The notes under the pieces: generated by a model
The model's database searches: none
The model's input: the letters and a program-made list of their open reading frames with translations, nothing else
Told to the model about the DNA's origin: nothing
Shown: piece by piece, positions 9,081 through 17,620 of the stretch
Position numbering within the stretch: the stretch's first letter is position 1
Layout of the letters: the number at the start of each line of letters is the position of its first letter
Translations under genes and position numbers: made by a program
DNA from: Larix sibirica
Taxonomy: Eukaryota > Streptophyta > Pinopsida > Pinales > Pinaceae
DNA length: 20,352 nucleotides
NCBI GenBank assembly: GCA_004151065.3
Contig: NWUY0304441519.1
Span: forward strand, 1-20,352
Reading direction: 5' to 3'

Positions 9081-9464
9081 TCAGGTAATCAAATGAATCG
9101 GTGCATTCAACGGACCCACATTAAGAATAAATCCGGTCACTAGAATGCATTCATATATAATACATATAATATCTAGTACGCGGGACCTTAAAATAAAGAG
9201 GAATAGAGTATCTCGACCGGGGGATATAGAGACATGGACACTATAGCTTTGGGCGAGTCTGCACTGGGTGTTATCCTTTCTCTTCCGGATAGGGACATTA
9301 TAGGGAAGTGGAGAAAAATTAATTACTCTCACAGGCAGGCCGGATGTTGAGAGCACTCCCAGACTGTATGCGCCCCTATTTCGTTTAGAAGCGGGAGCTG
9401 CGCTCTTACCAAAATAATGTATTAAAGGGCCGGCCCGATAAAGAAGAAAGACAAAAATATTCAT
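9081..9464 (-). other. Unassigned 127-codon open frame
   Basis: ATG at 9464 is followed by a hydrophobic start (MNIFVFLLY), a basic middle, and a second hydrophobic stretch (LDIICIIYECILVTGFIL) near the C-terminus. Two possible membrane segments give it the look of a chimeric plant mitochondrial ORF, but no fragment of a known gene is recognisable. It may be chance. Confidence 0.15.
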
Positions 9465-11000
9465 TACGTAATAACTTTAGATGCATGCCTTGAATCTTGG
9501 CATTTAGGCACTATTTCTACTTCGATAGGGAGAGAGAGCTCACTTTGAGAAATCTTAAGCATATCTGAAATCAAATGAATTTATGAAAAGGCTTACGTGG
9601 AGAGCTTGAGTTGACACATTTATCAAAGGTTATTTTTAAGCTACGGACCCCAGCCCATTCTCGACGAAGACATAAGCTCACTCTCCAACATCCCACCTAA
9701 TCTTTGATGATTTATTTGGCGCTTCTGTTGTAGAGATAAGCGTCACTGTCTGCTGCCGATATAACTGTAGGTGGTCCGCCTCACATGGATATGAAACCGG
9801 GAATAGAGGAGTTCACTCTACCTATGGGCTACACGAACAACCCCGCTGTAGGGAAACCCTTTGCATTAGGCATTTCCTTTTGCTCATATTTAAAACTAGT
9901 CTATATAAATAGATATCATGCCCCTCCTGCATTCTTTCTATGAAAAACCTAGCTGGAAGAACCCTCAATAATACCTTTCATGGCCTTCTAGTTCTTCGTA
10001 TCTGGCAATTACCATAAGGAAGGAACCAACCCCTCCAGTGGGCACTGATGGATGTTGAACTAAAGGACTTGATCTTATGTCGGAAAAGAGGAAAAACTTC
10101 GAAGGGTAGGGAAGCGGGATCGGGTCTCCTGCTTTCATCAAAAGAGAGGAACGAACAACGAACGCTGGTACCGCTCCATTGTAGGCAGGCCATCATTCAA
10201 AGGCACTTACTTGCTTTATTATGAGTGTCTAGATAGAGTCAATCTCAATATGCTTCGTCTCCTTTAAACGGTTAATTTCTTTCTGTCATGGAGTAGAGCT
10301 ATATTAACGTGAACACTGAAAGCTGCCCTACTTTAGGCAGAAGGTAATCTATTGGTGATTAGTTAGATAGAAAAAAAGAGAGGGAGAGATCACCAGCAAG
10401 CAGTGTGTTTTTCACATGATTCTGACGTCGATCGATGGTAGAGCCCGATCCGATATCGAGCACTTATTTCGGAATGATGGAAAGAGAGGAGGGGTTATAC
10501 AATGGGCATGGTAACTTCCACAAACGGAGGTTTATGTTACCGCTGAATGACCTCTAAGCTAGGATTTGGAATAATGACGCTACTTGGGGATCCTTAGATT
10601 GAAATACTGATAGGAACTATTTCAGTTTGGGCGTATAAGGCGGAGAAACTCATAACAACGAGTTATGCTATCGAACTTTGTGGCTTGCGCGGTGTACGCT
10701 AACAGAGGGTTTGTCTCCTATTTATACCTTTCCCATACTGTAGGAAGGATTCAAGGTGCAAAAGTATTTGGTGCAAAGGAGAGAAGCTAACCCGGGTGGG
10801 TGAGGTTATCTGATAACAAAAGAAATCTAGAACTCTATCAGCAACAACAAAAAGCTAGAACTTCTCCATCATTCTAAACACCCGGGATGTATTACGAACT
10901 ATATAGACTTATGCTTTTGTTAACAATACTCTTAAAGGAATAGATAACTTCTCACTCAGATTATGAGAAAACTCCTATAACTCTATAAAGAATAAAAGTG
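9465..11000. other. Intergenic, no gene seen
   Basis: No frame above about 72 codons and no RNA gene could be supported. I looked for a group II intron domain V, tRNA T-arm words and rRNA-like words and found none that extend into a fold. Confidence 0.45.
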
Positions 11001-12120
11001 TCAATTTGAAATACTTCTTTAGCCAGCCTGTGTCACATCAATTTCCCTATGGCTAGGGAGACTGCACTTTCATTTTTGTTTTTTCATTTTGGTTCTTTTA
11101 ACATCCCATTATATTATTTATATTAAACTGGAATCTATTACTATCTCATTATAGCTGGTGAGATATCCTTTTGCCCCACCTCGAACTAGCTTTTATAAAC
11201 CTCAAACTAGCCCAAACTACAACCTATGCACCTATTGAACCTCTCACAAGGGAACTCGCATCTCTAACCTTATATTCTTTCTAAAAGACAAGGAGCTGAC
11301 GGCGGGGAGCAGAGACTATCAAACTCCCTTTAACCACCTATTTCACTGTCCCTAGAACCCACTTCAACCCATTAAATCATTGGTTCAATCAAAGGGTTCT
11401 CCCACCTATGAAATCATGGGTTCGACCTCTTATTACTATTGTTTCATATTGCATAATAAACTTTTTTATCATCCCAACATTATCTTCATAATCAAGGAAC
11501 TATGCACTTAAGAATCTAGCTACCATGTATCACTACAACCAACTCAGAAACTCTCAATGGGTTCAACCAAGAGGAAACACAGAACATCATGGCTTCAACC
11601 TCCCTTCTTGTCGGGGAAAGGCCACCAAGCCATACATCTTCTATGAAACAAGGAGCAAGAAACCCACCGCATACAGACATTCTTACTTTATTCTCTTAAA
11701 ACAGCTGGAGGAAACAACATACCCTCATACAACACCATTTACTCATCGAGGAATAGCATCATGGTCTTATTCACACTTGGTTGGTATTCACACTTGGAAT
11801 TCATCTTCATTAGTAACAATATTAGTGCATCTATTTGTTATACTTGCAATTAGTTCTTAGCATCGTGGAATTACATCACTAATACAACAACATTCTATAC
11901 ATTCACACTAATACCAATTATACACTGAACTTAGATACTGCAATAAGGGACAACCCTCATTATCCAATACCATACACTCGAAGACAATCACCCAGGAAGG
12001 AAACCATATCTATTTCTATACATGCTATCAACCAATTATACCGATAAGAGCACGTAATGGCTTTTTCTCTCTTGGATCATCAGGTTTCATTAGGAGTAAA
12101 ATGACTAGTTTATTAGGGTG
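11001..12120. other. G-poor unassigned DNA
   Basis: The + strand becomes visibly poor in G and rich in A, C and T. A 111-codon plus frame at 11525-11860 has no recognisable domain, and its openness may follow from composition. A loose internal repeat is present: CCCATTAAATCATTGGTTC near 11369 and CCTATGAAATCATGGGTTC near 11404. This may mark the left side of the nuclear-like segment. Confidence 0.4.
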
Positions 12121-12189
12121 AATTAGGACCGGCCAACCTTACCCTGAAAGTACTGCAAGGTTGAATGCAGACAGAACCCCTTCCCTTGG

Positions 12190-12530
12190 TGCCGGACCCT
12201 ATCTATCTTCAACAACATTACTTTATTCATCGTTGTCTTGCCTGTCCTCATTGTCTTGTTCGTCATAATCGGCGTCAGAAACATTTTAATCAGCCGGGTC
12301 TTACTTGGAAGAAGAATCATCGGGCGGATCGGACTTAGCGGGATAATCAGGTGTGGAAGGGAAGGCTTACCTCCTTTCGGAAAGCAGCTGGCTGGTTATT
12401 CCTATTCTCAGAGCTCCTCTCGGAAAGTTTCCTTCTTACTCTTGGCTGGCGTTGTCCTTGCCTTTATCCTTCTACGAATAGATTGTTGCTGGGATCCAGA
12501 TTGGCTTAAGCGGGCCTTCTAGCTAGCTCT
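12190..12530 (-). pseudogene. Possible broken frame: basic stretch then acidic tail
   Basis: On the minus strand a strongly acidic frame reads PDDSSSK, a stop, DPAD, a stop, SDADYDEQDNEDRQDNDE, a stop and then VVEDR before a further stop. Upstream, in another frame, lies a basic, Asn/Gln-rich stretch (for example QPRVRRKLSERSSENRNNQ). A basic region followed by an acidic D/E/N tail interrupted by stops looks like a decayed nuclear-type coding sequence. I cannot name the family, and low-complexity coincidence is a real alternative. The opposite strand is also open at 12238-12522 (94 codons). Confidence 0.2.
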
Positions 12531-12565
12531 CTTGGGTGGCGTTTCTCTATGGTACCATATGGTGA

Positions 12566-12789
12566 TATGATCATAGTGGTACTACTCTTGATCTCCTCCT
12601 TTATGGCTGCGAGATTGTTGAAGAAGACCTGATCGGGGACCACCTGATCAATATTGATGACATCGATATTGATTGGTGTTATTTTCGCCAGTTAGGTTTG
12701 CCTCAAGGTTTGAACCTGCCTGCTCTGGCTGTGTTACTTACAGGGGGAGATATCCTTTCAACGGTTGAGATTTGGTCGGTCATGCGATG
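12566..12789 (+). other. Unassigned open stretch containing a palindrome
   Basis: A stop-free stretch of about 74 codons, without a good ATG start, runs from 12566 to the TGA at 12787-12789. It includes an Asp/Ile-rich run (LINIDDIDIDW) created by the palindrome at 12641-12678, followed by LGLPQGLNLPALAVLLTGG. I do not recognise it. Confidence 0.15.
12641..12678. repeat. Near-perfect palindrome / hairpin
   Basis: TCAATATTGATG (12648-12659) and CATCGATATTGA (12661-12672) are complementary over 12 bases with one T/C difference and a single-base centre. Outside them CACC (12641-12644) pairs with GGTG (12675-12678), leaving TGA opposite TT. The structure could form a cruciform or an RNA hairpin. 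It sits at the left edge of the minisatellite-rich, nuclear-like block. Confidence 0.6.
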
Positions 12790-13246
12790 AGACTTCGATT
12801 CGACGACCGAACTTTTTGTCTCTGTTTCCTCTGCGCGAAGGGAACTCTGCTTTCACATACGGGCTTCCTTATAGGAATCACTCCAATACGACTACGGACG
12901 CTCACGTGCTGCGTAGTTCTCCTGTTGCGGCAACCCGCCCGGTTAGGCTCGTTAGAAGGTTATCCCAACCGCATTCTCGCGCGATTTTATATTGAGCAAG
13001 CAAGGCTCATTGTTTCCAGTGCCTCCCGATCGAAACCTACGAAGGAAACAAATCTCGCCTGTAGCATTAATTTGTCTATTTCCTGTAGATTACATTTCCA
13101 GCTTTATATAATTGTTTTCCTTTCTTGTGTATTTCATCTGCTTACCTATATGTGCTGTAGTATCCTCATCGCTCTTTTTCCATTCTATTAACACGTTGTT
13201 CCTGTAGCTTGCATTTTCACGCTTTGTTTCCTTCGTTTGAATCCAG
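12790..13246. other. GC-rich then pyrimidine-rich DNA, no gene assigned
   Basis: Two overlapping plus frames (76 and 139 codons) run through this stretch with no domain I recognise. The first half is GC-rich, and the second becomes T/C-rich and leads into the minisatellite. Confidence 0.35.
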
Positions 13247-13321
13247 CCTGCACCACGTCGACCTGCACTGCATCCGCCTGCACTGTGCCAACCTGCACCG
13301 TGTCGACCTGCACTCCTACGC
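13247..13321 (+). repeat. CCTGCAC minisatellite, 15-bp period block
   Basis: CCTGCAC begins at 13247, 13262, 13277, 13292 and 13307, giving an exact 15-bp period over five units with an 8-bp variable tail (for example CACGTCGA or CGTGTCGA). Because 15 is a multiple of three, the plus frame reads as pentapeptides beginning LH (LHHVD, LHCIR, LHCAN, LHRVD). The minus frame reads as units ending in AG. A block with the same core but a different period lies at 13720-13792. Confidence 0.85.
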
Positions 13322-13719
13322 TCTTTTCTTACCAGAACCTTTCTTCTCCATCCACCTTCTGAACCTGCACTTACACCCACTTACCTTCACACCTTCCTAT
13401 TTCCTGCACATTGTTTGTTTCTTGTTTATCAGTTCGCGCTATGATCACCGTCACTGGCACTGCTGTGCACCTTCCACTCTTGTGTTGCGTTTCACTACCT
13501 ACACCTCCATGTTCATTCCTGTTCGAGTGCATGTAGTATTCTCTACCTACACCCTTGCGCCCTTCCTCTCATTTACCTTATACCTGCACTACGTTCCCTA
13601 TCTTGCGAACCTGCACCCCGATTCTCAATTCCTTGTTCCCTCGTTCTGTACCATCACCTACGCACTCCGTGTATTTCCCTCAACAATCGATCTTGCTGTG
13701 CGTCCATTCTGTATCGTAA
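13322..13719 (+). other. Pyrimidine-rich DNA with scattered CCTGCAC cores
   Basis: Single CCTGCAC cores persist at 13364, 13403, 13583 and 13610 without a fixed period, suggesting a decayed array between the two ordered blocks. A plus frame stays open across the whole region from 13209 to 13931 (240 codons). It is Cys/His/Thr/Leu-rich and lacks domains, so I attribute its openness to the scarcity of purines in the strand. Confidence 0.5.
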
Positions 13720-13792
13720 CCTGCACTACACCCTACACTGTAACCTGCACCGTAACCTGCACTACCACCTGCACCTTTATACCTGCACTCGC
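13720..13792 (+). repeat. CCTGCAC minisatellite, 12-bp period block
   Basis: The core begins at 13720, 13732 (as CCTACAC), 13744, 13756, 13768 and 13782. The first four steps are exactly 12 bp and the last is 14. In the plus frame this reads as tetrapeptides close to VTCT. The core is the same as in the 13247-13321 block, but the variable tail is 5 bp instead of 8. Confidence 0.85.
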
Positions 13793-14327
13793 CTTCCTTT
13801 TCCCAAATTCGTTTGTTGATTCCTTCCTGTGTCAAATCCCTGTTAGACATTCACACTTTGCATTTTTATCAAGTTGCTTCCGATTGAAACTTCCATCCAT
13901 TGCTATCACGTTCATTCCTTGTTCCTTGTGATTGATAGAGCTCTGAGCCCATGACAAGATACATCAGTACAAGCTTAGTTGTTGTTAGTTTAGATTAAAT
14001 CCATTTATTGCTTTCATAGAATAGATCAAGCCTTTCAATTTCATAGAGTAACTATTGCATAGATTAGATTGCTTTCCTGCATTTATTTACACTTGGTCCG
14101 TAGAATAGTTGTCTTGTTTTCAATTACATAGAATAAAGTAATTTGCTGCTTTGTAGTAATAGTTTCCTGTTTTCAATGGTTGTTTATCTTCCTGCTTTCC
14201 TAGTTACAGATTTGCTTTATTGTATCCACTCCGCTTAGGCATATAGGAATAAATTGCACGCATCCATAGAATCAATTTCCTTTCAGTTGCTACTAGTTTT
14301 CTTTGTTAGATTGCTTTTGGACCAAGT
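13793..14327. other. T-rich DNA with CTTTCCT/CATAGAAT words, no gene
   Basis: Loose repetition of GCTTTCCT, CATAGAATA and GATTAGATTG words leads into the ordered 33-bp repeat. No open frame of note is present. Confidence 0.45.
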
Positions 14328-14426
14328 GACCGCTTTCCTAGATAGAGTTAGATCTAGTTTGACCGCTTTCCTAGATAGAGATAGACTTAGTTTGATTGCT
14401 TTCCTAGAATAATAATTAGATTGAAT
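14328..14426 (+). repeat. 33-bp tandem repeat, three units
   Basis: The units are 14328-14360, 14361-14393 and 14394-14426. Each begins GAYYGCTTTCCTAGA and ends in a TTAG.TT-like word. Units 1 and 2 differ at only a few positions, and unit 3 is more diverged. A fourth, weaker unit may precede at about 14295. Confidence 0.8.
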
Positions 14427-14870
14427 CTCCTAGACTAGAATAGTGATAGAATAGATTTGAACTCCAGTTTATAGATAAATTTCCTTCTTTCCTAGTATAA
14501 ATTCCATTTCTACATTTGCAAATGATAATTAGGCATGTAGTGTTAACAACATGAAGTTGCATATTAATCTTACCTTAGACCGCCTACATGTCTCGGTAAC
14601 TTTTACCTTTACCTTGCAACCTTTTTAATTATTAGTTTTATGTATTCCACGGATTAGATCTAGTTGTTATAGCTGTCATAGTCATAGGCACATGTACTAG
14701 TCGATCCACACACCACATTTTCCTCTCCTAGATTTGTGTGCTTTTTGTCTGACTCGGTTTTCCATATTGAGTAGAATTGAAAACCACCACCAGTAGGATA
14801 GACAACGATCCAGTTAGCCATAGTTGTGACAACCATCTTGTCTAGCATATATTTTGCCTCAACTCAAAGT
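14427..14870. other. A/T-rich spacer and possible tail of the retroelement relic
   Basis: Up to about 14640 this is A/T-rich without genes. From 14848 down to 14660 on the minus strand a 62-codon frame follows the protease relic. Its fragment VYPTGGGFQFYSIW could be the diverged gag-pol linker, but I cannot align it with confidence. No reverse transcriptase motif is found. Confidence 0.3.
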
Positions 14871-15495
14871 TCACTTGCCCCGGTCGAGATTAAAACATTG
14901 GTCATATCTCTTATAGATTAGACACCAACAAGGAACTATAACCCTTAAGTCATTCCCTTCAAATATCACCTGTCTCTTTTTAAGGTTGATAACGGAAATA
15001 TTATCCAGTGCCCATTCAATACCTAACAGCACTGGGTAGGGGTTGCTATCGTCGATGATCTCAATAACCTCAAAATCAACCAAAGTCCTTACTCCATCAA
15101 TGTTAACTAGAACACTGGGAAATCTGCCCAAAGGTACTATCTTCTGTTGATTGGCTAATCTCAGTTGTACGGGGGACCATTCAAGTTTAGGTTCATTCAT
15201 CTATTTTCATGTCTGTCTAGTCAGCACATTCACTTTAGATGCCAAGTCTAAAATTATGTGATCCATGTCGAAGTCTTCTATCTAAGCACTCAATCTCATT
15301 TCTCTTCCTGTTCTTTTGATGCGGTTGACATTACGACCTTTAGGTATAGATTTTTGTTGATCACATGATTAAATAACTTTATGCAATCCTTCTAATGCTG
15401 ATTGATTTCTTAGTAATTTCATACAACTTTGTAAAAATGAAGTTAGGGTACTTACCTGTTCACGAAGCGCTGGTTGACTGAGATTGTAGCGACTG
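14871..15495 (-). pseudogene. pro: Retropepsin-like protease relic of the retroelement
   Basis: This is the aspartic protease that would cut the Gag-Pol polyprotein. One frame carries, in order, QVSTLTSFLQSC, QSALEGLHKV, IPKGRNVNRI, EDFDMDHIILDLASKVNVL (active-site region), PVQLRLANQQKIVPLGR, VDFEVIEI, then PYPVLLGIEWALDN. In related plant elements, as I remember them, the active-site motif is DLGS; here it reads DLAS (15237-15248), so the glycine next to the catalytic Asp is lost. In-frame stops lie at 15369-15371, 15282-15284, 15207-15209 and 15201-15203. It cannot encode an active enzyme. The downstream end blurs after about 14930. Confidence 0.85.
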
Positions 15496-17135
15496 TCGAG
15501 GTTGCTGCACAGCCAACATTGATGCTCCAGGCTCAATGAGGTTTCTCTTCACTTCCATGAATGGTTTATTTCTCCCTGCTGATATCAAAAGTAGGTATCC
15601 TCTCTTGTTTTTTACGGATCCACGGTCCTTCAATACCTTTTCCTTCATTTTGTGGACTTGTCGTAGCTCCACTCCACGTTACGACATTAACACTTTGGTC
15701 CATAGGTCGATGCTCAATGACTATCAGTTGAATGTTCTGAGTAGGGGCGATAGTTTTCTTTTCCTGCATCTTAGCTATTAGTACAAGGCAATCTTCTATT
15801 ACCTGTTCAAATGACTTACAATATTTACATGTCATAGTCGGGTTCTGACAGTCTCTTGCGGTGTGTCCTGGCTGGGTGCAATTGTAGAAAATCACTTTTC
15901 GGTGGCCTCGCCCAACCATACCACCACGTCCATGACCTTGGAAGTTACCATGACCACCACGGTAGTCGAAGCCTTCATATTCTTGTCCTTCAGCTTGCAC
16001 TCTATAGGTATCTTGCTTTCTCTCCATCATAAGGTCGAAGCTGCGACGGTTCTCCTCATTGTGTCCAATAGACTTGCAGAACTTGCAATGAGGGTTCTTG
16101 GGAACTTACACATATCTCTGCAATAAATATCAATCTTCTGGTCGGTGCTGACCAGTCGTTCTGTAGATTTCACAGTATAGGATGTTGGTATTAAATGGAT
16201 TCGGTCCTCCACTATTCAAATAATTTCTTAGGGATGGGTAGTGTTCCTTGGAATGACCTTCTGCCTTACACCTTGTGCACCAAACTTCCTCTCGTACTTC
16301 CTTTCCTTTCTTTAGATCCTGCAGCTGCAATGTGAAATTTGCCAACTGAGTTTGTATCTGCGCCATCCCATTACTACTTTCACCAATAGGGGATGCTTCC
16401 AGTTTCATCGCGGTCTCCAGGGCTTATGGCTAGTCTGTAAGCTTTTGTTGCATCAATGGTAGTCTGATATGTGGCAATAGTGCTACTATGAACCATTCTT
16501 TATGTTTCTCAGGTCCAAGATCAAAACTTACTTAATCCATGAGAACCTTAAATCTCTGATCAAAGTCCCAGACTGATTCACCAACTTTTTGTTGTATTTC
16601 TTTTAGTTCAGTAATGCACAGCGACTCAGATTTGGGTTTTTGAAACTCTTTGCTCAGCGCTTCTTTAATATGGTCCAGGGTTCTGGTCTGACCACTAGAA
16701 TACTTCATGAACCAGGTGAGAGCTCTGACTCTAAATGAAGTGATTAACTGGGCTCTCTTCACATCTTCATTAACAACTCATTTAACAGTCCAAACAGCTT
16801 CGTAGAGAAACCAAAACTGGTCTAGATCCTCTGATCTGGTGCCTTTAAAAACATGGAGCTTGATATCACCATTTATGTTGCCATAATAGGAGGAGGAGGA
16901 GGAGGAGGAGGAGGAGGAGGTAGGCTGACAACAGGGGTATTCTGGCTAGTGATATTATCGGACTGCGACGGGGTTTCTCTGGTAGAGAGTCTATGCTGCG
17001 GGGTTACCGGGGGGTTTTCTGGCAAGGGGTACTCTTTAGATTCAGACTCGTCTTGGGTCAAGCGGCTATACTCACTATGTTTACCTTGGCTATGGGCTTC
17101 AAAGGCTCTTTTGTACCTTTTTCCACTTCGCAGGA
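15480..17135 (-). pseudogene. gag: Gag relic with five CCHC zinc knuckles, each damaged
   Basis: From the N-terminus, a charged region (YKRAFEAHSQGK, about 17118-17083) leads to a Pro run encoded by AGG/CCT repeats at 16888-16920. The capsid-like domain follows (FKGTRSEDLDQFWFLYEAVW, then AQLITSFRVRALTWF and WDFDQRFKVLMD). Five knuckles of C-x2-C-x4-H-x4-C type then lie at 16279-16239, 16174-16130, 16087-16046, 15889-15848 and 15829-15788, with a Gly/Arg-rich GGHGNFQGHGRGG segment between the third and fourth. The C-terminal linker (VNVVTWSGA ... NLIEPGASM) leads to the protease. Stops are at 16778, 16532, 16430, 16424, 16130, 16106 and 15566, with frameshifts near 16875, 15570 and 15490. It is clearly a pseudogene. 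Gag would normally form the cytoplasmic particle that packages element RNA. Confidence 0.88.
16888..16920. repeat. AGG trinucleotide microsatellite (Gag poly-proline)
   Basis: Eleven consecutive AGG units on the + strand encode the run of prolines in the minus-strand Gag N-terminus. A frameshift in the relic lies just after it, which fits slippage at the run. Confidence 0.9.
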
Positions 17136-17422
17136 TACCACTTCATGTGTCGTAGTAACTTTCTCTTCCAAACATAGGTTAGTTCTTAAAAAGAAAATTT
17201 CTATATAATCTAACAGTCTGATTGCATTCTTAAGACTCCTTTCTCAGCTAAAAGCATTTTAATCCACAAACTCAAAGAGTTCAAGTACATACCTCGTGGT
17301 CCTTTGAAGAATTCTTTTTTTTTCCTCGCTAAAAGACTTCAGTGTATCACTAGTCTTCCTACTTTTTAGGCTTCCTGTCCAATGTCCACTTTCTGTATGC
17401 TTTCTGTCCACATTTATTTAGT
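17136..17422. other. Region upstream of the gag relic, no LTR recognised
   Basis: The element's leader and 5' LTR would be expected here or further right. I searched the strand for a tRNA-Met-type primer-binding word and for TG...CA LTR edges with a direct partner, and found none convincing. Confidence 0.35.
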
Positions 17423-17620
17423 AGTACGCTTTAGGAAGTCCGTATGATTTCCCCATTAAGTGCGTGTCCGTGAGGTCCGTATATGGATGTCCGCTTTAGA
17501 CTGAAGTCCGTATGATGTAGTACCCTTTATGCCCGTGCCCGCTTTATGTCTGATGTATGCCTTTCTGGTCCATATGATGGACGTCCGCCTTTATGTTGTC
17601 CGCATTCTGTTCGCTTTCTG
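17423..17620 (+). repeat. Degenerate GTCCG repeat, period about 66-68 bp
   Basis: AAGTCCGTATGAT occurs at 17436-17448 and again at 17504-17516, 68 bp apart. Just ahead of each is a GT(A/C)CGCTTTAG word, at 17423 and 17489, 66 bp apart. Weaker versions (GCCCGCTTTATG near 17536, GGTCCATATGATGG near 17567, GTCCGCCTTTATG at 17583, GTCCGC at 17598) follow. There are about three to four diverged units, with shorter GTCCG sub-repeats inside. Confidence 0.6.

Larger units (their letters stand above)
14871..17135 (-). mobile_element. Decayed Ty3/gypsy-type LTR retrotransposon relic (gag-pro only)
   Basis: On the minus strand, pieces of one polyprotein follow in the right order: a Gag N-terminal region with a proline run, the Gag capsid-like domain, five CCHC zinc knuckles, a linker and a retropepsin-like protease. 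The reading moves between frames and is broken by at least ten stops. Reverse transcriptase, RNase H, integrase, primer-binding site, polypurine tract and LTRs were not found, so only the 5' part of the internal region survives. This gag-pro layout is that of a plant nuclear Ty3/gypsy (Metaviridae) lineage. Its presence beside a mitochondrial tRNA implies nucleus-to-mitochondrion transfer, or alternatively that the whole window is nuclear. Confidence 0.85.

Noticed and set aside
12705-12722. AAGGTTTGAACCTGCC as the T arm of a second tRNA
   Set aside because: No acceptor, D or anticodon stem could be fitted on either strand.
13247-13792. CRISPR array
   Set aside because: The repeated core is only 7 bp with 5-8 bp between cores, far from repeat-spacer dimensions, and no cas genes are present.
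13209-13931. A 240-codon plus-strand frame as a protein gene
   Set aside because: Purines are scarce on this strand, so stop codons are rare. The translation is dominated by minisatellite units and lacks any domain.
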